From assembly GCA_017464815.1 (NCBI GenBank), contig JAFTYI010000008.1, positions 62,001 through 126,000 of the forward strand: 64,000 bases of DNA, written 5' to 3'. The position numbers were made by a program, and so were the translations under genes. Shown here piece by piece: positions 26,304 to 35,511 of this stretch. The stretch's first letter is position 1; each line of letters starts with the position of its first letter. Source of the DNA: Bacteroidaceae bacterium (GTDB lineage: Bacteria; Bacteroidota; Bacteroidia; Bacteroidales; Bacteroidaceae). Below the pieces are notes generated by a model. It ran no database searches, was not told where the DNA came from, and worked only from the letters and a program-made list of their open reading frames with translations.

Positions 26304-27547
26304 ACTATTTCTTTTATCTCTTTTACTTCTGAAACGATTGTCCCCTTTGCCACCCGGGTATGCATCACATCTCCCTCGTGCAGGGCTGAGGCGTCGGTCA
26401 CAGCACGGCCATTCACCGTGGTCAGGCTGAATCCTTTGGAAAGGATGCGTCCGACATCGCAAGCGTCGGTGCGCTGTGCCAGAAGTTGCAACTGATGACG
26501 CTTGGCTTGCAACATCAATGCAGTGACCGAGGTGAGCCGTCCCCACAGGCGCGTCTGCCTCTCCCTCTCATGGGCAATCCTGAAGGTGGCCATTTGTGGC
26601 AGACGCAACACCATATCGGCCAACCGTCGGCGCTGCTTGGCCAACAGGTCGGCCGTCCATGCCTGAACGGATTCGGCCAAAGCCTCCAAACGCAAAGCTG
26701 TTTCGTGTGCCCGACTTATCAGGAACTCGGCGGCAGCTGTAGGTGTCTTCACACGGGTGTGGGCCACCATGTCGAGTACGGTGTCGTCGCGCTCATGGCC
26801 GATGCCCGTAATGACGGGCAAGGGGAATTGGGCACAAGCGGCAGCCAGCAGGTAGGTGTCGAAGCCCGAAAGGTCGCTGACGGCTCCTCCGCCACGGATG
26901 ATGACCACTGCATCCCACTCATCGAGGGAAGCATGAATGTGGTCAAGAGCATCCAAGACTGATGCCTCTACCCTATCGCCTTGCATGATGGCAGGAATAA
27001 GTGTGGGATAGAACTGCAATCCGTAGGGATTGGAAGATAGTTGATTACAAAAATCGCCGTAGCCGGCAGCCGTGGGGGAAGAGATGACGGCTATACGCTG
27101 TGGCAGGATGGCCAGAGGCAGTTCTTTGTTAAGAGAGAGGACGCCCTCCTCCTCCAACTGGCGAAGAATCTCGCGCCGACGACGCACCATGTCGCCCACG
27201 GTATAAGAAGGGTCGATGTCCGTCACCGTCAACGAATAGCCATACAATTCGTGAAACTCTACCCTCACCTGCACCAACACCTTGATGCCAGCCGAAAAAG
27301 GCTGTCCTGTCTCGCGCTCGAAATAGGGGCGCAACAAGCGGAAGACATTGCCCCAAATTGTGCCTCGGGACTTGGCAATCAACGAGTGGTTGCGGGTGTC
27401 CTTCTGAACAAACTCTACATAGCAATGCCCTGCGGCATTCACGCGCACATCGCTCAGTTCGGCCTGCACCCAGCAGTCATCGGGCAAGGCACGGGACAGG
27501 GCCTGACGCACCCGGCTATTCAGTTCGTAGAGAGTCAGTGGCTGCAC
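26300..27547 (-). CDS. xseA: Exodeoxyribonuclease VII large subunit
   Basis: 415 residues with an N-terminal OB-fold (SRVRQALSRALPDDCWVQAELSDV...) and the catalytic core with IAVISSPTAAGYGDF, VVIIRGGGAVSDLSGFD and PVITGIGHERDDTVLDMVA, all standard XseA motifs. It processes single-stranded DNA in repair together with XseB. It starts one base after the sensor kinase stop, so the two are very likely co-transcribed. Confidence 0.95.
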   Translation of the reverse strand: MQPLTLYELNSRVRQALSRALPDDCWVQAELSDVRVNAAGHCYVEFVQKDTRNHSLIAKSRGTIWGNVFRLLRPYFERETGQPFSAGIKVLVQVRVEFHELYGYSLTVTDIDPSYTVGDMVRRRREILRQLEEEGVLSLNKELPLAILPQRIAVISSPTAAGYGDFCNQLSSNPYGLQFYPTLIPAIMQGDRVEASVLDALDHIHASLDEWDAVVIIRGGGAVSDLSGFDTYLLAAACAQFPLPVITGIGHERDDTVLDMVAHTRVKTPTAAAEFLISRAHETALRLEALAESVQAWTADLLAKQRRRLADMVLRLPQMATFRIAHERERQTRLWGRLTSVTALMLQAKRHQLQLLAQRTDACDVGRILSKGFSLTTVNGRAVTDASALHEGDVMHTRVAKGTIVSEVKEIKEIV

Positions 27548-27548
27548 G

Positions 27549-29894
27549 TCACTCGTTTTTTAGATTCTTAAAGACTGTTTCCAAAAGTTCCTTCTGAATG
27601 GGCTTGGACAGGAAGTCGTTGCACCCGGCAGAGAGTGCGTCGTTGCGATTGGACTCAAAAACACGACCAGAAGTGGCCACGATGCACACATCGGGATTGA
27701 ACGAACGAATCCGACGGGTAGCCTCCAAACCATCCATCACCGGCATGTCGACATTCATAAATATCAAGTCGTAAGCCGTCTTCCCGGCTTTCGTCACAGC
27801 CTCGTCACCATTGCGGGCATGCTCCACAAGCGAACAATTCTTCAACATGCGTTCCAACAGCAGGTAGTGGTTTTCGTTGTCCTCGGCCACCAGTACCTTC
27901 AGACCTATTCCATTGGAAATTCCCAAATCTTCGCTAACCGACGGCGCATCATCCTTTTCGTCCTCATTTTCACGACCTTCGCGGCAAATCTCAATCTGCT
28001 GACAGGGGAACCATGCCTTGAAGGTGGACCCTACGCCAACCTCTGACTCCAAACCGATGTTTCCACCCATGGCTTCCATGATGGCCCGACAGATGCTCAT
28101 TCCCAAGCCTGTGCCTTGTGCGAAATCGTTGAGTTTGTAGAAGCGCTCAAACACCATTGCTTGCTTTTCCTTCTCGATGCCGATGCCCGTGTCTTCCACA
28201 TACACCAGTATTCCTTCTCCTTCCATGCGGTATCCCATGCGTATGTGTCCCTTCGTGGTGAACTTCATGGCATTGGTCACAAAATTGGTCACCACTTGAC
28301 TCATGCGGTTGCGATCCAATGTCACCAGACAGGTGTCGTAGGGAGCATCCAACAACAGCTGGACCTGACCACGTCCGCGCATCCGCTGCTCCATTGCCGC
28401 ATATATCTCAGCAAACAAATGAGCGACATCGAAACGTTCGGGACGCAAGTCAATCATACCAGCCTCCATCTTTGACAGGTCAAGGATGTCTCCAATCAAG
28501 CGCAGGAGCAGGTCGTTATTGGTGTGTATGATTGTCCAATACTCCTCTCGCTCTTCAGGGACATCGGTCTCCTTCAACAGTTCACTGAATCCCACAATGG
28601 CGTTCAGCGGAGTGCGTATCTCGTGACTCATGTTTGCAAGGAAGGCACTCTTCAGCTTGTTGCTCTGCTCAGCTTGTTCCTTGGCCACCGCCAATTCATC
28701 ATTACGGATTTTCAACACACGATTGACCCGCTTGTTCCTTTGCAGAAGGAGGAAGATGAAGGTTGTCATCAACAGGAATATCAAGGTCAGCGCTATTGCT
28801 ATTCCCAGATACTTCTGATAGCGTTGTACCTCTTCGTCCACTTCGGAGACGAAGACTGTGTCCTCGGGCAACTGGTCCTCCGTCAGGCCGTATTCCTCCA
28901 TCTTTTCACGACTGAAGATGTACTTGCTCTCGGTGAATTTGAAGGTGCTTTCGCTTGACTCGCCCGTGTTATACCGGTGAATGTCTTCTACAATATGCTC
29001 GATGTTCCACTCCGGTTGGGGGATGTATCCGCCTACAGCCCATTCGCCCAAGCCTACTCCTGTCATTGTGAAGACGGGCAAATCGAAACCTTCGGGGAAG
29101 ATTTCCTTAATAGAACTTTCCTGATAATAGCGGCCGCTCTTGTCCACACGCCACGTGCCGAGCAACACCACCGACTTCTCTGGCAATGAGCGCATACGAA
29201 CCCTGATTTGTGACATCGAGAAGCTCAGTCCTCTGAGTGAAGCCAAATTCAGTTCGGGGTATTTCTCTACGATAACTTCACGCATCAGTGTACCCAACGC
29301 TGCACCTTCGTAACTGTTGTCGGTGACAAAGGCAATGCGCACGGTGTTGGGGTATATCTTCTTGATCAGCTCGATGTTGGCCTCTACATCGTAGCGGTTC
29401 ATCATCCCCCCCGTGTGGCCGCGGGTACGGGCCATGGCACACAGATCCAGTTTTTCGGGATACCAATAGAGGAAGTCGGGCATGTTGGCAGGGATGGGCA
29501 CACCGAACTCATCCATGTAGCAACCATAGAAAGGCACATCGGGGATTGTCGGCTGCTCCAAATAAGAAATCCAGGCTTCGTGTCCAAGCAACACGACCGC
29601 AGCAAGTTCATCTTCGGTATACCGCTTGAGCATGTTGGCCATGTCTGGCACCCACTCGTGACTACTCTCAAACCCCAAGAAACCCATGTAGGCGATTGTG
29701 CTGGTATAGTCGTACTTCTTCTCGGTCATCAATTGCTCGAACTTCTCCATGAACCGGGCAGTACGCTCCGAATCCGAGGAGTAGGAACTGATTACCAGTA
29801 CGGTCTTCTTGGTATCACGGGCTTGCGCCTGCACAGACACTGTAGCCAGGAGGCAAAGCAGCATCAATAGACATATTCTGACAGTTGTTTTCAT
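27549..29894 (-). CDS. Hybrid sensor histidine kinase with degenerate receiver
   Basis: 781 residues: signal peptide (about 1-24), a periplasmic sensor of about 320 residues resembling ABC-transporter substrate-binding domains, one transmembrane helix ([21 protein letters not shown]), HisKA with [10 protein letters not shown] (H424), HATPase with GIGIEKE and QGTGLGMSI, and a C-terminal receiver. The receiver retains the acidic pair (VAEDNE), Ser and Lys (ATSGRV, SKPI), but the normal phosphoacceptor is Asn714 in [13 protein letters not shown], so phosphotransfer to it is not expected. No DNA-binding output domain. It heads a run including xseA, xseB, a cyclophilin and an M16 peptidase. Confidence 0.9.
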   Translation of the reverse strand: MKTTVRICLLMLLCLLATVSVQAQARDTKKTVLVISSYSSDSERTARFMEKFEQLMTEKKYDYTSTIAYMGFLGFESSHEWVPDMANMLKRYTEDELAAVVLLGHEAWISYLEQPTIPDVPFYGCYMDEFGVPIPANMPDFLYWYPEKLDLCAMARTRGHTGGMMNRYDVEANIELIKKIYPNTVRIAFVTDNSYEGAALGTLMREVIVEKYPELNLASLRGLSFSMSQIRVRMRSLPEKSVVLLGTWRVDKSGRYYQESSIKEIFPEGFDLPVFTMTGVGLGEWAVGGYIPQPEWNIEHIVEDIHRYNTGESSESTFKFTESKYIFSREKMEEYGLTEDQLPEDTVFVSEVDEEVQRYQKYLGIAIALTLIFLLMTTFIFLLLQRNKRVNRVLKIRNDELAVAKEQAEQSNKLKSAFLANMSHEIRTPLNAIVGFSELLKETDVPEEREEYWTIIHTNNDLLLRLIGDILDLSKMEAGMIDLRPERFDVAHLFAEIYAAMEQRMRGRGQVQLLLDAPYDTCLVTLDRNRMSQVVTNFVTNAMKFTTKGHIRMGYRMEGEGILVYVEDTGIGIEKEKQAMVFERFYKLNDFAQGTGLGMSICRAIMEAMGGNIGLESEVGVGSTFKAWFPCQQIEICREGRENEDEKDDAPSVSEDLGISNGIGLKVLVAEDNENHYLLLERMLKNCSLVEHARNGDEAVTKAGKTAYDLIFMNVDMPVMDGLEATRRIRSFNPDVCIVATSGRVFESNRNDALSAGCNDFLSKPIQKELLETVFKNLKNE

Positions 29895-29938
29895 CTGAAC
29901 AATCGAGTTTTTCTCTTTATGGTAATGATTACAGAAGG

Positions 29939-29946
29939 CAAAAGTA
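29939..29946 (-). promoter_or_regulatory. -7 element TACTTTTG for the sensor kinase operon
   Basis: Minus-strand TACTTTTG lies 45 bases upstream of the kinase ATG. It probably drives the whole kinase-xseA-xseB-cyclophilin-M16 run, since no later gap can hold a promoter. Confidence 0.6.
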
Positions 29947-29998
29947 TAAAGAATTCATCTTATGACGAAACTTTTGCTCAGAAAAATTCACTTGAGAA

Positions 29999-31018
29999 TC
30001 ATTTCCGGCCATGCAAGAGGACGTAGAGGATGACGGGCACACCCAATAATGGTGTGACAGCACTCAACGGGATTGCCCCCTTGTCGCCAGGCAATGTACA
30101 AATAAGGTTACACAGCAATGCCACGGTTGACCCCGTCAGCAACGACAAGGGCATCAGCAGACGATGGTCGGCCTTGCGGAGCAACAGACGCGCCATGTGG
30201 GGGACGGCCAAGCCAAGGAAAGAGACGGGGCCACAAAAGGCGGTGGTGGCAGCTGACAAGACTCCGGTCGTCAACAGCAAGTAGAGGCGCGTGCGACGGA
30301 CATTGACTCCCAAGTTCCCCGCGTAGTGATAGCCCAACAGCAAGGCATTCAATGGTTTCGCCATCAACAATGAAGCCATCAGCCCGACCAGCACCAACAG
30401 GGCAAACCAGGGCATCTGTCCCATGGAGACACCGCCGAAGCTGCCCATCCCCCACACCATGTAGGAGTGTACCCCCTCGGCCGTTGAGAAGAAGTTGAGC
30501 AGTGAAATGACGGATGACCCGACGTACCCAATCATGATACCCACTATCAGCAGCATGATGTCGCTCCGTAGCAAGGTGGAGAAGAACAGCAACAGCCCCA
30601 TCACAACCATGGCTCCCACAAAGGCTGCCACCGTGACGGCGAGGAACCCTCCCAAGGCCATCTTGCCAGCCATCAGGCTTCCCCCACTGAGGAGCATCAC
30701 CAAGGCTACTCCCAAGCTTGCTCCCGAGTCGATGCCCAGGATGGAGGGACCGGCCAAGGGATTGCGGAAGACCGTCTGGAGCATCAGGCCACCCGCAGCC
30801 AGGGCCGCGCCACACAGCAGGGCCGTCAATGCCTGTGGGAGTCGGGCTTCCAGGACGATGAACTGCCACGAGGGGCGCACAGCATCCGCCTCCCCCGTCA
30901 GCACACTCCACACCTCGGAGACCGGTATGTCCACTGAACCGACAAACAGGTTTGCCACAAACAAGAGCAGCGTCAGCACTCCCATCAGCGCTATGTACAT
31001 TCTTTCACGAGCCATCAT
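29999..31018 (-). CDS. FecCD-type ABC transporter permease (iron/B12 type)
   Basis: About 340 residues with roughly ten hydrophobic helices. The family stretches LEARLPQALTALLCGAALAAGGLMLQTVFRNPLAGPSILGID and FCGPVSFLGLAVPHMARLL are clear. It would form the inner-membrane channel for a siderophore, haem or cobamide transporter. No ATPase or binding-protein gene is adjacent on either side, so it depends on partners elsewhere or is a relic. The start is set at MMARERMYIALMG; further upstream the frame runs through a 21-bp tandem repeat. Confidence 0.88.
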   Translation of the reverse strand: MMARERMYIALMGVLTLLLFVANLFVGSVDIPVSEVWSVLTGEADAVRPSWQFIVLEARLPQALTALLCGAALAAGGLMLQTVFRNPLAGPSILGIDSGASLGVALVMLLSGGSLMAGKMALGGFLAVTVAAFVGAMVVMGLLLFFSTLLRSDIMLLIVGIMIGYVGSSVISLLNFFSTAEGVHSYMVWGMGSFGGVSMGQMPWFALLVLVGLMASLLMAKPLNALLLGYHYAGNLGVNVRRTRLYLLLTTGVLSAATTAFCGPVSFLGLAVPHMARLLLRKADHRLLMPLSLLTGSTVALLCNLICTLPGDKGAIPLSAVTPLLGVPVILYVLLHGRK

Positions 31019-31118
31019 TCTATTACTCTCTATACCAAAGAAAAGCAGGTCGGTTACCCAAACAGATTGCAGCCTCACCGAGTTGCCCCATAAGCCTCCT
31101 CGAAGGACGATGAGACGG

Positions 31119-31199
31119 ACTATGGAAGTCAGCCTCTTGACTATGGAAATGCAGACATGGATTATGGAAGTGCAGACATGGACTATGGAAGTCCATAAC
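31119..31199. repeat. 21-bp tandem repeat, nearly four units
   Basis: Exact-period units begin at 31119, 31140, 31161 and 31182, each starting A(C/T)TATGGAAGT or a close variant; the middle two end GCAGACATGG. It lies upstream of the FecCD permease gene. Confidence 0.9.
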
Positions 31200-31220
31200 C
31201 AAGGTGTGCTACAACACAAA

Positions 31221-31306
31221 TTTAGGCACGGATTACATAGACTGACACGGTCATTATACTCATTGTGTATAAATTATCCGTGAAATCCGTGTAATCCGTG
31301 CCTAAA
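31221..31306. repeat. Dispersed palindrome, TTTAGGCACGGATTAC type
   Basis: The left arm TTTAGGCACGGATTACATAG pairs with the right arm CCGTGTAATCCGTGCCTAAA. It lies between the divergent-looking FecCD upstream region and the end of rpmE2, and is the same structural family as the copies at 2940 and 49641. Confidence 0.85.
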
Positions 31307-31367
31307 GTAGGGGGTGTTCGTATATAACCACCCTCTTGTTTCCGATGAAACCCTTGCGGTAATCTTC

Positions 31368-31622
31368 TTACTTCTTGCGGGCGTTACCGTAGCGGCTCAT
31401 GAACTTATCCACACGTCCGGCGGTGTCAACCAACTTAGACTTACCAGTGAAGAAGGGGTGTGAGCTACTTGAGATTTCGACCTTCACTACGGGGTAGGTC
31501 TCGCCTTCGAACTCTACTGTTTCGGTAGTCTTGCAAGTAGAGCGAGTCAGGAACATATCGCCGTTAGACATGTCTTTGAACACTACGGGACGATAGTTTT
31601 CAGGATGAATACCTTTTTTCAT
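31368..31622 (-). CDS. rpmE2: 50S ribosomal protein L31 type B
   Basis: 84 residues, [20 protein letters not shown]... with [24 protein letters not shown], the standard L31 fold. The zinc-binding CxxC of type A is absent, so this is the zinc-independent type B form. Monocistronic, with its own promoter at 31707. Confidence 0.96.
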   Translation of the reverse strand: MKKGIHPENYRPVVFKDMSNGDMFLTRSTCKTTETVEFEGETYPVVKVEISSSSHPFFTGKSKLVDTAGRVDKFMSRYGNARKK

Positions 31623-31706
31623 TGTTATGCTTTATCTTTTAATTATTATATACTTAACTACTATTGCTGGTAACAATAATGTGTAATGGTCTGTCAATTC
31701 AGGGCG

Positions 31707-31737
31707 CAAAGGTACGGCTTTTATTTATAACAGGCAA
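31707..31737 (-). promoter_or_regulatory. Promoter TTG-N20-TACCTTTG for rpmE2
   Basis: Minus-strand TACCTTTG (31707-31714) has a TTG at 31735-31737. The leader is about 80 bases. Confidence 0.75.
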
Positions 31738-31776
31738 GTTTTTTAAGGAAAATCTCTCAATTTTGCGTCAATGGCT

Positions 31777-31806
31777 TTGTCATTCCGAGGCTCTGCATTA
31801 TCTTTG
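31777..31806 (+). promoter_or_regulatory. Promoter TTG-N19-TATCTTTG for the MFS gene
   Basis: The TTG at 31777-31779 and TATCTTTG at 31799-31806 have ideal spacing. The leader contains GACCCG...CGGGTC, which can form a short hairpin just after the start site. Confidence 0.75.
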
Positions 31807-31887
31807 CGACCCGTAAAGGGGACCTTCGGGTCTTTGGAGAGAAGAATCTAACCTATAACAATAACCTTTTAAACAGTAAAAGAATAC

Positions 31888-33264
31888 ATGACAGAAAAGA
31901 TTAAAGCAACGTTGAGAGACTCCAATGCAGCGCGTTGGACGGCTCTCGTAATCGTGTCGTTCACGATGATGTGGGGTTATTTCCTCACGGATGCCATGTC
32001 TCCCCTGATGACCATGTTGGAGGTGGAGATGAACTGGTCCAGCTCGGACTTCGGCATTTTCAACTGGTCGTATTGTTGGTTCAACGTGTTCCTCTTCATG
32101 CTCATCTTCGGTGGCATCATCCTCGACAAGATGGGCGTACGCTTCACGGGACTGACGGCCTGTGCCCTGATGGTCATTGGTGCCTTCATCAAGTACTATT
32201 CGGTGGAGTACATCTCTCCCGCCCCCGAAGCGGGCACCATCTTCGGCATCCGCACCCAGGTGGTGATGGCCAGCCTTGGTTACGCCATCTTTGCAGTGGG
32301 AACCGAGAACTGCGGCATCACGGTGACAAAGGTCATTGCCAAGTGGTTCAAGGGCAAAGAGATGGCCTTGGCCATGGGTTCCCAGGTGGCAGTGGCCCGC
32401 CTTGGCACGGCGCTGGCCATGATTGTGAGTCCGCTCATTGTGAAGAACTTCAGCATGTCCACTCCGCTCCTGCTTGCCCTTATATTATTAGGTATAGGAC
32501 TGTTGGCCTACATGGTCTTCTGCGTGATGGATGCCCGCCTCGACAAGCAGCTCACTGCCGAGCAGGGCGAGGATGGCGAGGACGACACGTTCCACATTGC
32601 CGACCTGAAGGCCATCGTCAGCAGCAAGGGCTTCTGGCTCATTGCCCTGCTGTGCCTGATGTTCTATTCGGCCGTCTTCCCCTTCATGAAGTATGCCACT
32701 TCACTGATGGAGAACAAGTATGGCATGGCCAACGAGTGGGCGGGCTGGATTCCTGCCCTCATCCCCATGGGCAACCTGATTATGACTCCCCTCTTCGGCG
32801 GCATCTATGACAAGCATGGCAAGGGTGCCACCATCATGATTATCGGTTCGGCCATGCTCATCATGGTGCACGTGCTGTTTGCCTTGCCTGTGCTGAACTA
32901 CTGGTGGTTTGCCGCCTTCATTGCCATCGTGCTGGGTGTAGCCTTCTCGCTGGTTCCCTCGGCCATGTGGCCCAGTGTGCCCAAGATTATCCCCGAGAAG
33001 CTCTTGGGTTCGGCCTATGCCCTCATCTTCTGGGTGCAGAACATCGGACTGGGCTTTGTGCCCCTGCTTATCGGCTGGTTGCTCAACGAGTACTGCATCA
33101 CCGGCGAACGGGTTGTCGACGGACAGACATTCATCCAGTATGACTACACGCTGCCCATGTGCGTGTTTGCCCTCTTCGGCATCGTGGCACTGGCTCTTGC
33201 GTTCGCTTTGAAGAGAGAGGACAAGCGTAAGGGATATGGCCTCGAGGAAGCAAATATCAAGTAA
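31888..33264 (+). CDS. Major facilitator superfamily transporter
   Basis: 458 residues, twelve predicted membrane helices with a charged central loop (DKQLTAEQGEDGEDDTFHIADLK near 225). Motif A-like FGGIILDKMGVRF follows helix 2. It resembles broad-range MFS carriers; from memory the closest eukaryotic relatives are MFSD1-type proteins, but no substrate can be read from the sequence. Single gene with its own promoter. Confidence 0.85.
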   Translation: MTEKIKATLRDSNAARWTALVIVSFTMMWGYFLTDAMSPLMTMLEVEMNWSSSDFGIFNWSYCWFNVFLFMLIFGGIILDKMGVRFTGLTACALMVIGAFIKYYSVEYISPAPEAGTIFGIRTQVVMASLGYAIFAVGTENCGITVTKVIAKWFKGKEMALAMGSQVAVARLGTALAMIVSPLIVKNFSMSTPLLLALILLGIGLLAYMVFCVMDARLDKQLTAEQGEDGEDDTFHIADLKAIVSSKGFWLIALLCLMFYSAVFPFMKYATSLMENKYGMANEWAGWIPALIPMGNLIMTPLFGGIYDKHGKGATIMIIGSAMLIMVHVLFALPVLNYWWFAAFIAIVLGVAFSLVPSAMWPSVPKIIPEKLLGSAYALIFWVQNIGLGFVPLLIGWLLNEYCITGERVVDGQTFIQYDYTLPMCVFALFGIVALALAFALKREDKRKGYGLEEANIK

Positions 33265-33289
33265 AAAGGCAAGTTTTATAGAAAAATGT

Positions 33290-33319
33290 TTGTGTTTTCC
33301 CAAATAAGCCTTACCTTTG
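33290..33319 (+). promoter_or_regulatory. Promoter TTG-N19-TACCTTTG for the DUF3332 gene
   Basis: The TTG at 33290-33292 and TACCTTTG at 33312-33319 fit the consensus with ideal spacing. Confidence 0.75.
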
Positions 33320-33363
33320 TCAGCGGAAAACAAACCTATTAGTAATATTAAAGACTTACAAGT

Positions 33364-33918
33364 ATGAAGAAGTTTAAAGTTAGCGCCATGTGCGCAGTGT
33401 TGTGCGGTAGCATGATGTTCTCATCATGTATCGGTTCGTTTGCCTTGTTCAACAAGGTGAAGGATTGGAACGAGGGTCTGACTGACAGCAAGTTTGTGAA
33501 CGAGCTTCTGTATCTGGCCATGTGGATCGTGCCTGTGTATGAAATCTCTTTCTTTGTGGACAACGTGCTGTTGAACAGCATCGAGTTCTGGACAGGCAAC
33601 AACCCTGTAGCCAACGCCGGTGAGGTGAAGACAGTGAAGGGTCAGAACGGTGACTACCTGGTGAAGACCAACGCCGACGGCTACACCATCACCAACGAGG
33701 CTGGTCAGGAGATGACACTGAAGTTTGATGCCGAGGCTCAGAGCTGGAGCGTGATGAACGGCCAGGAGGCTATCGAGCTGTTGAGCATCAACGGTGACGG
33801 CACTGTGAACATGAACTTGCAGAACGACACCTACATGCAGGTGACTCTCGACAATGCCGGCCTGATGGCTGCCCGCCAGGCCACTTCGGCCCAGACTTGC
33901 GGCTTTGCTATGAGATAA
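33364..33918 (+). CDS. DUF3332 lipoprotein-like exported protein
   Basis: 184 residues. An N-terminal signal ends in SSCIGS with a Cys at about 22, consistent with lipidation, followed by FALFNKVKDWNEGLTDSKFVNELLYLAMWIVPVYEIS, which I recognise as DUF3332. A hydrophobic segment near residues 45-70 could be membrane-embedded. Function unknown. The very regular use of common codons and a strong promoter suggest good expression. Its stop codon lies inside a 69-bp tandem duplication that carries the terminator. Confidence 0.85.
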   Translation: MKKFKVSAMCAVLCGSMMFSSCIGSFALFNKVKDWNEGLTDSKFVNELLYLAMWIVPVYEISFFVDNVLLNSIEFWTGNNPVANAGEVKTVKGQNGDYLVKTNADGYTITNEAGQEMTLKFDAEAQSWSVMNGQEAIELLSINGDGTVNMNLQNDTYMQVTLDNAGLMAARQATSAQTCGFAMR

Positions 33919-34049
33919 GCAGTGATGCATGAGTAAAAGAGAAGGGGCACTCCGAGGAGGAGTGTCCCTTTTTTGTGGATGAGACAAGCAGTGATGCACG
34001 AGTAAAAGGGAAGGGGCACTCCGAGGAGGGGTGTCCCTTTTTTGTGGGT
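33912..34049 (+). terminator. Tandemly duplicated terminator (two 69-bp units)
   Basis: Each unit (33912-33980 and 33981-34049) contains an AGCAGTGATGCAYGAG segment and the hairpin GGGGCACTCC/GGAGTGTCCC or a near variant, ending in TTTTTTG. The duplication begins just before the stop codon of the DUF3332 gene, so the second copy repeats the coding tail outside the gene. Two terminators in series would make read-through into the convergent manA very low. Confidence 0.9.
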
Positions 34050-34125
34050 TCTGTTTTGAGGGGAGAGGGGGCAGAAGGAGGAGCAAAAAGAAGCAAGAGG
34101 AGGAAGAGGGGCAGAGGGATGCCGC

Positions 34126-35181
34126 TTACCTCTTCGTCAAGTGGAGGAAGCGGGAGACTGAGCGGAGGAGGCTGCGGTCCTTGTTGTCGATGAAGGCATC
34201 GAGGATGCGGCAGAGGCCGCGGCTTTCATCGGGCAGGATGTCGTAGTCGGCCACGGAGGCGGGAATGAGGCAGGTGTGACCTTCGGAGAGGGCCACTTCG
34301 GTGCCGTTGGTGCGCAGTCGGATGCGGCAGCTTCCCTGCAGGCACATGGAGATGATGAAGGAGTCGTACTTCACCAGGTCGCGGTGTATGGGGCGGTAGA
34401 CTTCGTTGATGCGGACGGTGAAGTGGGGTGTGTCGAGCACGAGGCTTGCCCCGTTTTCCCGCAGGGCATACTGGGTGCGGTATTCGCTCTCGACGGTGTA
34501 GTCCAGTGCCTGGGCGGCCAGTTCGGTGTGGAGCTGTCGGGGCTGTCCGTCCATTCCCGGCCGGTTGTAGTCGAAGATGCGGTAGGTGACGTCGCTGCTC
34601 TGTTGCACCTCGGCCAGCCTTATTCCCCCGCAGATGGCGTGCACGCGGCCGGCGGGGAGGTAGAAGACGTCTCCGCGGCGGACTTCGTGGCGTGCCAGGA
34701 CGTCGGTGATGCTGCCGTCCTCCACGCGGCGGCGGTATTCATAGGGGGTGATAGTCTCTTTGAAGCCGGCATAGAGGTAGGCTCCGGGCCGGGCGTCGAT
34801 GACGTACCACATCTCGCTTTTGCCCAGTTTGCCGTGTTCGCGGCGTGCCATAGTGTCGTCGGGGTGCACTTGGATGCTGAGGTCCTGTTCGGCATCGATG
34901 AACTTCACCAGCAGGGGCAGTTCTCCTCCGTGGCGGCGTGCCACCTCCTGGCCCAGCACCTCTTGTGGGCGGGCGGCGATGAGCTGGTCCAGCGGTGTGC
35001 CCTCGAGCGGGCCGTTGGCGATGGTGCTGACGGCCGAGGGCACCACACTCACCTCCCACGACTCGCCGATGGGTTCGGCGTCGGCGGGCAGTCCCTTCCA
35101 GGGCTTCAGGCCGCGGCCTCCCCACACCACGGGGTGGAGGTTGGGGCGGAAGAGCAGGGGATACAATTCGGTCTGTTTCAT
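34126..35181 (-). CDS. manA: Mannose-6-phosphate isomerase, class I
   Basis: 351 residues. Zinc-site motifs are present: LSIQVHPDD near 100-108 (QxH) and GDVFYLPAGRVHAICGG near 170-186. It interconverts mannose-6-phosphate and fructose-6-phosphate in the cytoplasm, feeding GDP-mannose/fucose synthesis or mannose use. The start at MKQTELYPLLFRPNLH is supported by the promoter just upstream; the longer frame would begin before it. Confidence 0.93.
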   Translation of the reverse strand: MKQTELYPLLFRPNLHPVVWGGRGLKPWKGLPADAEPIGESWEVSVVPSAVSTIANGPLEGTPLDQLIAARPQEVLGQEVARRHGGELPLLVKFIDAEQDLSIQVHPDDTMARREHGKLGKSEMWYVIDARPGAYLYAGFKETITPYEYRRRVEDGSITDVLARHEVRRGDVFYLPAGRVHAICGGIRLAEVQQSSDVTYRIFDYNRPGMDGQPRQLHTELAAQALDYTVESEYRTQYALRENGASLVLDTPHFTVRINEVYRPIHRDLVKYDSFIISMCLQGSCRIRLRTNGTEVALSEGHTCLIPASVADYDILPDESRGLCRILDAFIDNKDRSLLRSVSRFLHLTKR

Positions 35182-35239
35182 ACTCCTTTCTTTGCAACTT
35201 TCAGGTGGAGGGGCCGGTGTGGCTCCTCCGTTCCGCGGA

Positions 35240-35270
35240 CAAAGGTATGTAATTTCTTTGGATGGTGCAA
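35240..35270 (-). promoter_or_regulatory. Promoter TTG-N20-TACCTTTG for manA
   Basis: Minus-strand TACCTTTG (35240-35247) with TTG at 35268-35270. It is divergent from the promoter at 35343. Confidence 0.75.
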
Positions 35271-35342
35271 ACTTCGCTCTGCTTTTTGTGGCCAGAAGGG
35301 AGGAACCCACCTCCCCCGCCCTCTTTTCCTCATAAATAAGGA

Positions 35343-35373
35343 TTGTCCGTTTCGGGGAACGGGCGTACCTTTG
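35343..35373 (+). promoter_or_regulatory. Promoter TTG-N20-TACCTTTG for the calycin-like gene
   Basis: The TTG at 35343-35345 and TACCTTTG at 35366-35373. The transcript's leader then contains the 9-bp-period array at 35403-35452. Confidence 0.75.
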
Positions 35374-35402
35374 CAGCCGGAAATAAAGAGGGGTTGACTG
35401 AT

Positions 35403-35452
35403 GGGAGCTATAGGGACTACAGTGGCCATAGGGGCTATAGGGACTATAGGGG
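35403..35452. repeat. 9-bp-period array, GGGACTATA type, in a 5' leader
   Basis: Consecutive 9-mers GGGACTACA, GTGGCCATA, GGGGCTATA, GGGACTATA. The same unit type recurs at 36047-36093, so the two arrays flank the calycin-like gene as direct repeats. Confidence 0.85.
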
Positions 35453-35511
35453 AAGAGGAATAGAAAGGAAGAAATAATAATAAGAGAAAAGGATATATAA
35501 CAATAAGAGAA

